In this document: one piece after another, positions 27,227-36,914 of the stretch
Numbering within the stretch: the first letter of the stretch is position 1
Layout: each line of letters begins with the position of its first letter
From: Winogradskyella sp.
GTDB lineage: Bacteria > Bacteroidota > Bacteroidia > Flavobacteriales > Flavobacteriaceae
Direction of reading: 5' to 3'
NCBI RefSeq assembly: GCF_028289625.1
Contig: NZ_JANQOM010000011.1
Span: 27,923-91,922, forward strand
Length of the DNA stretch: 64,000 bases
The notes under the pieces: model-generated
Database searches by the model: none
The model's input: only the letters and a program-made list of their open reading frames with translations
What the model was told of the DNA's origin: nothing
Made by a program: the position numbers and the translations under genes

Positions 27227-29878
27227 ATGCGGTTAATTGCTATAACTCTTTTTCTGTTTTTTATATCTCTAGAATTGGCCTCCCAAATGGCTGAAAAAAA
27301 GTATTTATTTAAAAATATTACTACAGAAGATGGGCTTTCCAACAATATTATTTATGATATAATACAGGATGACAAGGGCTATATTTGGATTGCCACAGAT
27401 AACGGCCTCAATAAATACAACGGTTATTGGTCCGAACCTTTTTACAATATAGCTTCAGATACTACATCCCTTACCTCAAACGTTGTTCGGTCATTAGCTC
27501 AAGATAGTTTTGGAAATCTATGGGTTGGCACTAAAGAGGGGCTTTTAAAATATAACTCTGAAGATGGTAGTTTTATAAGCTTTCGGTCAGAAATGACTTC
27601 AAATTTTGACAATATTGAAGTGATGGAAATCGAAATTGATACAGACAATAATTTATGGCTCAGTACGCAAGGGGATTTGGGATTTGTACAACTTGAGAGC
27701 GAGGATCAAAAAGTTGAAACCGCTGATTTTAAAAGTGTAAGCCTTACGAATGGAAGCGCATCTATAATCTACGCCAACTCGATACCAGGAGAATTAGGGT
27801 TTATAGATACGAAGCGTAAAAGGGTACTTCAACGTGTTTATGATTCTGCATTAGCAAGGCAAAAAGTTTATTTTGGTGCTTACTCCAACACGCTATGGTT
27901 ACCAAATAACTTCAATGCGGATTTAGATGCGCCACTATATAGGAAACTGCCAAAATTGCCCAATAACTTACTGCCAAAGGCTTTTCTTGAGATTAATGCT
28001 AATGAATTATGGATCGGGACTGATGGCGGTTTGTTTGAATACAATTTTAAAACAAAAACGCTATTCAAAATTCCATTGGGTACATCCACATTAACACAAC
28101 AAGTAAGATGCCTCTATCAAGACTATACAGGTGGTGTCTGGGTGGGCACCTTGGGCGGGATTTATCATTACGACACCTATAGAAAAAAGTTTGAACATTC
28201 AGAACTGAGAAAGAATAAGAATGATGTTGTAATGGGATTATTGGCGGATGGCAATAGTATTTATGCCAATACTTTGGGAGATGGCCTATATTATAAGCCG
28301 GAAGGTACTAGTCAATTCAGCAAATTGGCATTACCCTCTAACTTTCCTTATCAGGGTTTATTTATATGGAATATTGCTAAAATTCCTGATAGCAGATATG
28401 AATTATGGATGGCTACAAATGCGGGCATAATTGGCTATAATATAAAAACTAATACCTTCAAAATAATTAACTTACCCATTGAAGATTCCATTTTTAAAGA
28501 AGCTTTCACCATACTTAATACCGACGAAGCTTATTTTTGGGTCGCATCACATAAGCGTATTCATAAGGTACATAAGTTAGATGGCTCATTAATAAAATCC
28601 ATTTCCTTAACCAAATACCTCAGACACTCAGGTATTCAGAAAATAATTGAACACAATGGATTTATTTATATCGCATCCGAAGGAGAAGGCTTAGTAGCCT
28701 ATAATCAAGAAACAGAAGGTATAATTTCACTTAAAACCAAAAATAAAAGTGCCCTCAAAACATCAATTTGGGATTTGCATAGCTCTGGGGGAAGGCTTTG
28801 GATTGGCACTAATGAAGGGCTTTATCGGCTTGATACCTCAAATTCAATAATTGAACCCATACATGTTAAGAACCAAATAATTTACAGTATTATTGAAGAT
28901 AAAGATCACGTCCTGTGGATGGGCACGGATAAAGGTATTCTGTCCTTTGACCCTTCAGATTCGACTACACGGTTTTATAATAAGAAGCACAGACTTGAAA
29001 ACTTAGAGTTTAATAGAAAATCGGTCGTACAAACAAGTGATGGGACAATATGGTTTGGAGGGGTCGATGGAATCACCTCTTTCAAGCCAAGTGAAATAAA
29101 AATTAAAAACCCGAATAAACCATTAATATACATCAGTGAATTGGATGCCATAACATCCGATACCATACAAAATATAAGTGCATTGCAAAAGGAAATTAGT
29201 CTTCCTTGGGAAAAAAATACTATTGAGATAAATTATATCGGCCTTAACTATACCAATCCTCCGCTAAATAGTTTTCGCTATCAGATGGAAGGTTATGATC
29301 CTAATTGGGTAGAATCGGTTGCGCCAAAAATAGCGAGGTATGTGAAATTACCTGTTGGAGAATATACCTTTAAAGTTCAAGGCGCAAATAGTGATGGCAT
29401 CTGGAATGAAAAAGGCGCTGAACTAAATATCAAAATAAAACCACCTTGGTATAGAACTTATGAAGCCTATACTATTTATGTGTTTACATTTTTAGGTATC
29501 GTTTACTTGTTTATCCAATTAAAAAAATACCGGAAAAAAGTTACCGTTGTTGAGCGTGAAAAAGAAGAAATTGCAAAGAAAGTCGAAAAGGAATATATTA
29601 CACTTAACAACAAGTCGAAGGTATACCTCAACGATCTTAAGTTTATAAAATCGGATGGTAATTATTTAGAGTTTGTTATTGAAGATAAAACACTAATCGA
29701 TAGAAATAAGCTTAAAAATGTATTAGAGGACCTACCTCCAAATTTTGTTCGAGTACATCGATCCTATGTGATTAACAAAAACTTCATAACTGCACAAAAT
29801 AGCACAACACTTTTGTTACAATCAAATATCGAAATACCGCTTTCTAGAACATTTAAGTCTAACCTTACCAAAAGATAG
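27227..29878 (+). CDS. hybrid beta-propeller sensor with LytTR DNA-binding domain
   Basis: An 883-residue single-chain regulator. A signal anchor (1-20) is followed by many two-component-regulator propeller repeats (for example DDKGYIWIATDNGLNKYNG, LWVGTKEGLLKYN, VWVGTLGGIYHYD, LWMGTDKGILSFD), a Y_Y_Y domain (about 670-745, RYQMEGYDPNWVE), a membrane helix (about 750-767), a charged linker and a C-terminal LytTR domain (about 790-883, VRVHRSYVINKNFI). It would sense a periplasmic ligand and bind DNA directly without a histidine kinase. The next gene, a secreted T9SS protein, is a possible target. Confidence 0.85.
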   Translation: MRLIAITLFLFFISLELASQMAEKKYLFKNITTEDGLSNNIIYDIIQDDKGYIWIATDNGLNKYNGYWSEPFYNIASDTTSLTSNVVRSLAQDSFGNLWVGTKEGLLKYNSEDGSFISFRSEMTSNFDNIEVMEIEIDTDNNLWLSTQGDLGFVQLESEDQKVETADFKSVSLTNGSASIIYANSIPGELGFIDTKRKRVLQRVYDSALARQKVYFGAYSNTLWLPNNFNADLDAPLYRKLPKLPNNLLPKAFLEINANELWIGTDGGLFEYNFKTKTLFKIPLGTSTLTQQVRCLYQDYTGGVWVGTLGGIYHYDTYRKKFEHSELRKNKNDVVMGLLADGNSIYANTLGDGLYYKPEGTSQFSKLALPSNFPYQGLFIWNIAKIPDSRYELWMATNAGIIGYNIKTNTFKIINLPIEDSIFKEAFTILNTDEAYFWVASHKRIHKVHKLDGSLIKSISLTKYLRHSGIQKIIEHNGFIYIASEGEGLVAYNQETEGIISLKTKNKSALKTSIWDLHSSGGRLWIGTNEGLYRLDTSNSIIEPIHVKNQIIYSIIEDKDHVLWMGTDKGILSFDPSDSTTRFYNKKHRLENLEFNRKSVVQTSDGTIWFGGVDGITSFKPSEIKIKNPNKPLIYISELDAITSDTIQNISALQKEISLPWEKNTIEINYIGLNYTNPPLNSFRYQMEGYDPNWVESVAPKIARYVKLPVGEYTFKVQGANSDGIWNEKGAELNIKIKPPWYRTYEAYTIYVFTFLGIVYLFIQLKKYRKKVTVVEREKEEIAKKVEKEYITLNNKSKVYLNDLKFIKSDGNYLEFVIEDKTLIDRNKLKNVLEDLPPNFVRVHRSYVINKNFITAQNSTTLLLQSNIEIPLSRTFKSNLTKR

Positions 29879-29952
29879 GTGTTAAACATGTTGTTTTTTA
29901 AGTCAGTTATCACATTCTATCATCTTCAACCCTTGTAAATACTAGCTTTATT

Positions 29953-29972
29953 GGAGAACTTTAAATTTCTCC
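29953..29972 (+). promoter_or_regulatory. near-perfect dyad just before a start codon
   Basis: The 20-nt segment begins GGAGAA and ends TTCTCC with one internal mismatched pair, and lies 3 nt before the ATG of the T9SS protein. It could be an operator or an mRNA hairpin that hides the start. The effect is not known. Confidence 0.4.
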
Positions 29973-29975
29973 ACT

Positions 29976-32417
29976 ATGAAAACAAAATTATGCTTTGGCA
30001 TTGCCATGTGCCTAACAATTTCAATGTATTCCCAAAATGTCTGGACAGGCACTGAAGATGACTTATGGTCCAACGAAAACAATTGGTCTGGTACGGTTCC
30101 AACCTCCACAGAAGATGTTTTAATCCCTACTGGTTTTGTCGTTACTGTAGATACTCCTGCGACCATTCTATCCATTGAGGTACAAGGAACCTCTATTCTA
30201 AATGTTACAGAAACCATTACTATCGAAAATCCATCGGAATTTGAAGATAACGTTGTCGTCAATTGGTCTTCTGGAGACCTTATAGGGCCAGGAATTTTAT
30301 TAAACAGCGGAACCATTAATTTATCTTTTACTGGATTTGACCTCGGTGGTTCAGTGGTATTAAATAATCCTGGAGACATTAATCTTTCTGGAGGCGCCAG
30401 CATAATCATTGGTACAAACAGTGTCCTAAATAATTCTGGTACAGGCATTATTGATTTTCAATCTCCTGGGTCGGAAATTACAAATTCTGGTGCTCCTCCA
30501 ACGACCTTAAATAATTTCGGAACGATAAAGGTTTCTCTTCCAATGCCAACTGATGTTGTTATTATTGATGGACAATTGATAAATACAGATGGTGTTTTTC
30601 AAGTAGATTCTGGCACATTAAACATCAATACTGATAATGCTAATTTTATGGGTGGTGAATTTAATGTGGCTGCTGGAGCAACTATGAATTGGAATGATAC
30701 TATTGATGCTATTGGAGTGTTTTCAGGAATTGTTTCTGGTGATTTAAACTGGGGGGCTGATTTCTCAGTAACGGCATCAGCAGTATTTAATTTTACTGGT
30801 AATAATACCATTAACAATTTAGGAGGAGATTTAATTGGCGGAGGAACGCTTACCAACCTAAGCACAATTAGCTTAATTACTGGAAATCTTGCCATAGAAG
30901 ACGGTACAACTTTGGAAAATGATGGTGTCATTAATTTAATTGGCGGAGCTGACCTTTTAATTGATGCAGACGGCACAATTAATAACAATAGTTCTGGAGA
31001 AATTAATTTTTTAGGTAATGATGGTAACATAGCTTCTCAGAGCTTTGTTGATGATACAAGAGTGCTTAACAATCAAGGAACTTTAAGCGTAGCTTTACCA
31101 AGCGATACCGATAACTGCTCCATTTCAATAAATATGACCAATAACGACGGAATTATTGACATTGACAATGGTACATTGAATTTAAATTATGAAGGCATAA
31201 CATTAAGTGCTGGAACATACAACATTGACACTAATGGTATGCTTGCTTGGGCATTTCCAATAAATGTCACTGGTGATTTAACAGGAATCCTAGATGGTAA
31301 TATATTTTGGAATGATGATATAATCGTGCCTGGCTCTACAGCGTTCAATTTTACAGGAAGCGGTTCAATATCGTGGAACAGCGGAAATATTGAAGGTGGT
31401 GGCACACTTACAAATGAAAACCTAATCATAAAAACCGCAGGCGGAACCAAGCGCATAAGCAGTGGCAGTACATTAAACAATAATGGTGAAATAAGGCAAA
31501 TTGTTGGTGGGACAATTTCGATTGCAACCAATTCAGTATTAAATAATAATTCTGGTGGTATTATTGACTTACAGGCCTCCACTTCTGGGTTTAGTAATTT
31601 TGGTGTTTCACCAAATACGTTCAATAATGCTGGCACTTTGCTGAGTAATGCTGCATCGGGAAGTACGATTATTAGCGCTCAACTCAGTAACTCTGGTACT
31701 ATTGATGTTGTACAAAATACGCTGACCATTAATGGTTCTGGTACCTTGACTAATGAGGCTTCGGGCATTATAAAAGGTACAGGTACTTTAACTTTACCGA
31801 GCGGCTCTTCTGATTTTGTCAATAGTGGCACATTTGCACCAGGTGCTTCACCAGGAATTTTATCATTGGTAAATGAGTATAATTCAAGTCCTTCGTCAGT
31901 TTTACAGGTAGAGCTAAACGGTACTGACCAAGGTATAAATTACGACCTTCTTACCATCGATGGTGATGCAAATCTCGATGGAAATATTGACCTTATTCTT
32001 GGCTTTTCTCCTTCTGTTAATGATGAATTTGTTGTGTTAAATACATCTGGACCAGGAGATACAATAGACCAATGCGATTTACCCATTACAATTATGGCGT
32101 CTTTCGGCGGATTTGATTACGAATTTGGCGTGGAGTGTCGTAACAATGAAGAATTGGTTCTAACGGTAACCAATGAAACATTATCCATTTCTGATGAAAA
32201 TGAATTCACGTTCAACTTATATCCTAATCCAACAAAAAATTTCATAAACATAACTGACCCAGAAATAGAAGGCGCCATGGTTTATGATATCAATGGACGG
32301 GAAGTGCTAAAAACTCCAAAAAGCTACTTTTCTATAGAAAATTTAGAAAACGGAGTTTATTTCATAAGGGTTAAGAAGAATAATCAAATAGTCACAAGAA
32401 AAGTGATAAAACACTAA
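29976..32417 (+). CDS. large T9SS-secreted beta-structured repeat protein
   Basis: An 813-residue secreted protein with a signal peptide (ending SMYSQ) and then a long series of short beta-helix-like repeats rich in Gly, Asn and Thr (segments such as LNNSGTGIIDF, LTNEASGIIKGTGTL, GGGTLTN). The C-terminus (about 735-813) is a type-A T9SS sorting domain: FNLYPNPTKNFINI, YDINGREVL, ENGVYFIRVKKNNQIVTRKVIKH. It is probably a cell-surface or released beta-helical adhesin/enzyme scaffold. No catalytic motif was recognised. Confidence 0.78.
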   Translation: MKTKLCFGIAMCLTISMYSQNVWTGTEDDLWSNENNWSGTVPTSTEDVLIPTGFVVTVDTPATILSIEVQGTSILNVTETITIENPSEFEDNVVVNWSSGDLIGPGILLNSGTINLSFTGFDLGGSVVLNNPGDINLSGGASIIIGTNSVLNNSGTGIIDFQSPGSEITNSGAPPTTLNNFGTIKVSLPMPTDVVIIDGQLINTDGVFQVDSGTLNINTDNANFMGGEFNVAAGATMNWNDTIDAIGVFSGIVSGDLNWGADFSVTASAVFNFTGNNTINNLGGDLIGGGTLTNLSTISLITGNLAIEDGTTLENDGVINLIGGADLLIDADGTINNNSSGEINFLGNDGNIASQSFVDDTRVLNNQGTLSVALPSDTDNCSISINMTNNDGIIDIDNGTLNLNYEGITLSAGTYNIDTNGMLAWAFPINVTGDLTGILDGNIFWNDDIIVPGSTAFNFTGSGSISWNSGNIEGGGTLTNENLIIKTAGGTKRISSGSTLNNNGEIRQIVGGTISIATNSVLNNNSGGIIDLQASTSGFSNFGVSPNTFNNAGTLLSNAASGSTIISAQLSNSGTIDVVQNTLTINGSGTLTNEASGIIKGTGTLTLPSGSSDFVNSGTFAPGASPGILSLVNEYNSSPSSVLQVELNGTDQGINYDLLTIDGDANLDGNIDLILGFSPSVNDEFVVLNTSGPGDTIDQCDLPITIMASFGGFDYEFGVECRNNEELVLTVTNETLSISDENEFTFNLYPNPTKNFINITDPEIEGAMVYDINGREVLKTPKSYFSIENLENGVYFIRVKKNNQIVTRKVIKH

Positions 32418-32467
32418 TTACCGCATATTTGGTTAAGCAAATAGCTTAATCATATTTAGTGGAGAAG

Positions 32468-32494
32468 GCTCGGTTGTTAATAACCGAGCTTTTA
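32468..32494 (+). terminator. Rho-independent terminator after the T9SS gene
   Basis: An 8-bp stem GCTCGGTT/AACCGAGC with a 6-nt loop is followed by TTTT. It lies between two convergent genes and just touches the antiporter stop. Confidence 0.75.
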
Positions 32495-34321
32495 TCTTGT
32501 GAGTTGCTTACCCAGATACACCAATTTACTTTTGGCATCAATTTCCTTTTCTACATCGTCATCTAGAGATGGGATAACATGTATAATATCTTTACTTGTC
32601 TTAAGAAATAATGGGATTTGGTTTTTATCAGATTTAATGTTCTCTAAAGTAGTATTGTAAGACTCTAAATCCTTAACTGAAATTTCTTGAATATCGGGAT
32701 AATTCTCTGAAACTTGTATTAGGTTGTTGAAGTCGTCTGATAATGTAAAAACACCATCTTCGGGTGAAATAGCGCCATTTTCTAATTCGGCTTTAGAGGC
32801 TAATCTAAACGATCCGTTTTCACCAAACTGAGCGCCAAATTTCTCAACGGCATACCGATTAATATCTGCGTTTCCTGTTAATGCTAACAAATAACCTATG
32901 TCACTAAATTCAATATTATCCTTCAATGTGTCAGAATATATGTTTTCTGTATGTGCTTCAATACCCAATTTCTCGGCCTCATTAACATTGTTTTGGTTAC
33001 TGTCTACCAAAACCACATGCCTTCCATTGTCAATTAAATACTGAGCAATTAAACGAGACACTTTTGAAGCTCCAATAATCAAAATACCTTCGGATTTTGT
33101 TAAGAACACTCCTGATATTTTAGCAAAAATACGTGCAGTGGTTGCATTTAGTAATACAGTACCTAGGACAATCATAAATACCAATGGTGTGATATATTCA
33201 GCGCCGTTTACACCTTGTACACTTAATTTACTGCCAAAAAGAGAGGCTATACCTGCGGCTACAATTCCTCGAGGCCCAACCCAACTGATAAACATTTTTT
33301 CGTTCAGCTTTAGTTTTGAGCCTTGCGCGCTTGCAAAAACGGCCAACGGCCTAACCACAAATACGATAGCTAAAAACAGAGCGAGTGTCTCCCATCGATA
33401 TAATAACATTAAATCTTGATAGTTAATGTTTGCCGCTAGTAGTATGAAGAGTATGGAGATAAGCAATACGCTCAATGATTCCTTAAAATAAAGTAGCTCT
33501 TTAATATTATCTAGCTTACTATTGCCTATCACCATACCCATCACAACAACTGCCAATAAGCCAGACTCATGAGCAAAAATCTCGGATTCTACAAACACTA
33601 AAAGTACTACTGAGAGCGAGACTACATTCAATAAATAGTGCGGGATAAACTTTTTGTTTATGGCAAATACTAGAGCATGAGCAAAAGTGAACCCAAATGT
33701 AGTGCCAAAAAGTACAATTTTACCAAATTCAATAAGTGCTGTTTTTGTGAAACCTACCTCACCTCCTACAGAAATAAATTCAAACACTAAAACCGCAACC
33801 AAAGCTCCTATGGGATCAATAAGTATACCTTCCCATTTTAGAACGGCAGATACATCTCGTTTTAAAGGTATATTTCTTAATATTGGTGTAATAACGGTTG
33901 GTCCTGTAACGATGATTAATCCTGAAAACAGAAAACATAAATCCCAACTTAAGCCAAATAAATAATGCGCTAAAACAGCACCTCCAAAAAAGGTAACCGT
34001 AGCTCCTACAGTAATTAATTTGGTTATTACAGGCCCTACATTCCTAATCTCGCTCCGCTTTAATGTTAATCCACCTTCAAAAAGTATAATACTAATGGCA
34101 AGGGAAACAAAATAAAATAAGCCTTCACCTGGAAACAAGCCTTTTTTACCGTTCCAAATTGGTTCAATCCACTTAGACCCATCTTCATTAATGAATTCAG
34201 CTGCTATTGGGCCAACAAGCAAACCAATTAGGATCAACGGTAAGATTGCTGGAATTTTAAATTTCCAGGCTACCCATTGTGCTAAAATTCCAAGAATGAT
34301 AATACCTGCTAATTCAACCAT
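32492..34321 (-). CDS. CPA1-type cation:proton antiporter with TrkA-N domain
   Basis: A 609-residue protein. The first ~385 residues form about 12 membrane helices of the sodium/proton exchanger type (for example LIVTGPTVITPILRNIPLKRDVSAVLKWEGILIDPIGALVAV with the paired acidic residues). A cytoplasmic Rossmann TrkA-N domain follows (GILIIGASKVSRLIAQYLIDNGRHVVLVDSN, about 405-435) and the C-terminal tail is unrecognised. It exchanges Na+ or K+ for H+ under NAD(H)-type regulation. Divergent from the metallo-beta-lactamase-fold gene. Confidence 0.88.
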   Translation of the reverse strand: MVELAGIIILGILAQWVAWKFKIPAILPLILIGLLVGPIAAEFINEDGSKWIEPIWNGKKGLFPGEGLFYFVSLAISIILFEGGLTLKRSEIRNVGPVITKLITVGATVTFFGGAVLAHYLFGLSWDLCFLFSGLIIVTGPTVITPILRNIPLKRDVSAVLKWEGILIDPIGALVAVLVFEFISVGGEVGFTKTALIEFGKIVLFGTTFGFTFAHALVFAINKKFIPHYLLNVVSLSVVLLVFVESEIFAHESGLLAVVVMGMVIGNSKLDNIKELLYFKESLSVLLISILFILLAANINYQDLMLLYRWETLALFLAIVFVVRPLAVFASAQGSKLKLNEKMFISWVGPRGIVAAGIASLFGSKLSVQGVNGAEYITPLVFMIVLGTVLLNATTARIFAKISGVFLTKSEGILIIGASKVSRLIAQYLIDNGRHVVLVDSNQNNVNEAEKLGIEAHTENIYSDTLKDNIEFSDIGYLLALTGNADINRYAVEKFGAQFGENGSFRLASKAELENGAISPEDGVFTLSDDFNNLIQVSENYPDIQEISVKDLESYNTTLENIKSDKNQIPLFLKTSKDIIHVIPSLDDDVEKEIDAKSKLVYLGKQLTR

Positions 34322-34411
34322 GGTTTAGTTTTTAAAACATTTCGAAAATAGCTTTTTTTTTACAACTCAAAAAATCCTAATAAAATCACAAGGTTATTAC
34401 GTATTCCGAGC

Positions 34412-34418
34412 TAATTTG
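34412..34418 (+). promoter_or_regulatory. -7 promoter-like box before the MBL-fold gene
   Basis: TAATTTG resembles TAnnTTTG with one T missing, and lies 16 nt before the ATG at 34434. It argues against translation starting at the TTG at 34416, which lies inside it. Confidence 0.4.
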
Positions 34419-34433
34419 GTAAATTGCGCGCCT

Positions 34434-35294
34434 ATGCAATTATATCCCATAAACGCAGGTAATTTTAAGCTCGATGGTGGTGCTATGTTTGGTGTAGTTC
34501 CCAAATCATTGTGGCAACGCACCAATCCTGCCGATGATAACAACATGATTGATATTGCGGCACGCTGCTTGCTAATTGAAGATAATAATCGATTAATTCT
34601 TATCGATACAGGTATGGGCAACAAGCAGAGCGATAAGTTTTATGGGTATTATTTCCTTTGGGGAGATGATACTATTGACAAATCTCTTGCTAAATATGGT
34701 TTCCATAGAGATGATATCACTGATGTATTTATGACCCATCTGCATTTTGACCACTGTGGTGGTAGTATACAATGGAATAAAGACAAAACAGGCTACGAAC
34801 CCGCTTTTAAGAATACCATATTTTGGAGCAACCCCAATCATTGGCTATGGGCCACAAAACCTAATAGGAGAGAAAAGGCATCGTTTTTGAAAGAAAACAT
34901 ATTACCTATGGAAGAAAGTGGACAATTAAAGTTTACATCACTTCCAGAAAATAGATTTTTAAAAAACTCCGAGTTAGGGTTTGATATTTTCTTTGCCGAC
35001 GGACATACCGATAAACAAATGATTCCGATGATTAATTATAAAGGAAAGACCATTTGCTTTATGGCAGATTTATTACCTACAGCAGGTCATTTGCCATTAC
35101 CATTTGTTATGGGTTACGACACTAGACCTTTGTTAACGTTGGATGAAAAAGAAGTGTTTTTAAACATGGCAGCTGACCAAAATTTCTATCTCTTTTTAGA
35201 GCATGATGCCCATAATGAGATTATTACCGTAAAACATACTGAAAAAGGGGTTCGGCTTAACCAAACTTATACCTGTAACGATATATTCAACTAA
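34434..35294 (+). CDS. MBL-fold metallohydrolase
   Basis: A 286-residue metallo-beta-lactamase-fold hydrolase. The zinc motif is FMTHLHFDHCGGS, with further ligands in FADGHTDKQMIPMI and LEHDAHNEI. I start at the ATG at 34434; an upstream in-frame TTG at 34416 overlaps a promoter-like box. The family includes lactonases and phosphodiesterases; the substrate is not known. It is followed at 18 bp by the S8 peptidase. Confidence 0.88.
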   Translation: MQLYPINAGNFKLDGGAMFGVVPKSLWQRTNPADDNNMIDIAARCLLIEDNNRLILIDTGMGNKQSDKFYGYYFLWGDDTIDKSLAKYGFHRDDITDVFMTHLHFDHCGGSIQWNKDKTGYEPAFKNTIFWSNPNHWLWATKPNRREKASFLKENILPMEESGQLKFTSLPENRFLKNSELGFDIFFADGHTDKQMIPMINYKGKTICFMADLLPTAGHLPLPFVMGYDTRPLLTLDEKEVFLNMAADQNFYLFLEHDAHNEIITVKHTEKGVRLNQTYTCNDIFN

Positions 35295-35311
35295 AATTAA
35301 ATATTTATTAT

Positions 35312-36913
35312 ATGAAATTTAACTATAAACACTTGTTATGCTTATTAGCTACTGCCCTATTTCTCGGTTGTGGCAGTACGGCAGACATCATATCTACACC
35401 CATTGAGAACATAGACACGTCGCCTTTAAAGGTTATGGGACTAACTGAATCTGAAAAGAAAAATTGGGGTCATTTAGATTTAGAAAAAGATACAATTCCT
35501 GGCATGGCGGTAGATAGAGCTTATGCAGACATTATAAAAGGTAAAAAAGGTAAAAAGGTCATTGTAGCTGTAATTGATTCTGGTATTGATATTGATCACG
35601 AGGATTTAGATGATGTCATCTGGACGAACAAAAAAGAAGTTCCCAACAATGGAAAAGACGATGACAAAAATGGCTATGTAGATGATATCCATGGTTGGAA
35701 TTTTTTGGGTGATACTTATGATGAGCAGTTAGAATATGTGCGTATGCTAGCAAATAATGAAACCTCCAACCCTAGATATGCTGAGGCTCAAAAACTGCGC
35801 GAGGAAGAATATAATAAATGGTCTGGTGTGAAAACACAATACGATCAAATTGCGCAGGCAGTGAATAATGCTCATGAAACCTTGAAAAAACAAACTGGTA
35901 AAGACGACTATACAATTGAGGATGTTAATAAAATTTCATCACAAGATCAAAGTGTGCAACAAGCCGTTCAAATCGCAAACAATGTAAACGCTAACGGTTT
36001 ATCTATGATTGATGCCTTGGAAGAAATTAGAAGTCTTCAAGAGCAAATTAATGAGCGTCTTAATTATAATCTCAACATCAATTTCTCTGGTAGAAAAACA
36101 TCGGATGATATCAATGACTTATCCGATACTGGATATGGAAATGGAAATGTTAAGCCTGTAAAAAAATCTGAAGCCCATGGTACGCATGTAGCTGGCATTA
36201 TAGCTGCTGAGCGTAACAATGGAAAAGGAGCTAATGGAGTAGCTAATAATGTGGAGATTATGGCCTTGCGAACCGTACCTAATGGTGACGAATACGACAA
36301 GGATGTTGCTTTGGCGATTCGTTATGCGGTTGACAACGGAGCTAAAGTAATTAATGGAAGTTTTGGAAAATCATTTTCCCCTCATTCTGCTTGGGTACGG
36401 GATGCTATTAAATATGCGTCTGATAACGATGTCGTATTTGTACATGCCGCTGGTAATGATAGTAATAATGTTGATGTAGAACCTAATTTTCCTGATGATA
36501 ATGTCGATTTTGTTGAAATTTCTAAAACCTACATTAGAGTGGGTTCTTTAACTCAAAAATATGGCTCTAAAATGGTCTCTGATTTTTCTAACTATGGAAA
36601 AAAGAATGTAGATATTTTTGCACCAGGGTCTGCGATTTTTTCGACCATGCCTGAAGATGAATATGATTTTAATGATGGTACTTCTATGGCTGCGCCAGGA
36701 GTTGCAGGCATAGCAGCCTTAATACGTTCGCAATATCCTAAACTTAGTGCAGCTCAAGTTAAGCAAGTTATCTTGGATTCAGGTTTACCATTAACCACAA
36801 AAGTGGTTGTTGGAGGTGACGCGTCAAATGTAAAGCCTTTTGCCGATTTATCTAAATCAGGAAAAATAGCAAACGCATACAATGCTTTAATCATGGCTTC
36901 TAAAATTAAATAG
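35312..36913 (+). CDS. S8 (subtilisin-like) serine peptidase, lipoprotein
   Basis: A 533-residue lipoprotein (LFLGC, Cys20) with the subtilase triad: Asp89 in VAVIDSGIDIDHEDL, His289 in EAHGTHVAGI, Ser458 in DGTSMAAPG. Between Asp and His lies an insert of about 150 residues with a helical coiled region (about 150-250), much longer than in simple subtilisins. It probably works on the outer surface or in the periplasm. One base separates it from the M1 peptidase gene, so the two are an operon of envelope peptidases. Confidence 0.92.
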   Translation: MKFNYKHLLCLLATALFLGCGSTADIISTPIENIDTSPLKVMGLTESEKKNWGHLDLEKDTIPGMAVDRAYADIIKGKKGKKVIVAVIDSGIDIDHEDLDDVIWTNKKEVPNNGKDDDKNGYVDDIHGWNFLGDTYDEQLEYVRMLANNETSNPRYAEAQKLREEEYNKWSGVKTQYDQIAQAVNNAHETLKKQTGKDDYTIEDVNKISSQDQSVQQAVQIANNVNANGLSMIDALEEIRSLQEQINERLNYNLNINFSGRKTSDDINDLSDTGYGNGNVKPVKKSEAHGTHVAGIIAAERNNGKGANGVANNVEIMALRTVPNGDEYDKDVALAIRYAVDNGAKVINGSFGKSFSPHSAWVRDAIKYASDNDVVFVHAAGNDSNNVDVEPNFPDDNVDFVEISKTYIRVGSLTQKYGSKMVSDFSNYGKKNVDIFAPGSAIFSTMPEDEYDFNDGTSMAAPGVAGIAALIRSQYPKLSAAQVKQVILDSGLPLTTKVVVGGDASNVKPFADLSKSGKIANAYNALIMASKIK

Positions 36914-36914
36914 T

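Noticed and set aside
29948..30448. Long antisense frames over the T9SS protein and over the 670-aa gene (50282-50956).
   Set aside because: They mirror the codon bias of the real genes and have protein sequences of low complexity; no start signals.
34416..34433. TTG start for the MBL-fold gene.
   Set aside because: It lies inside a promoter-like box and the ATG at 34434 starts a family-like N-terminus.
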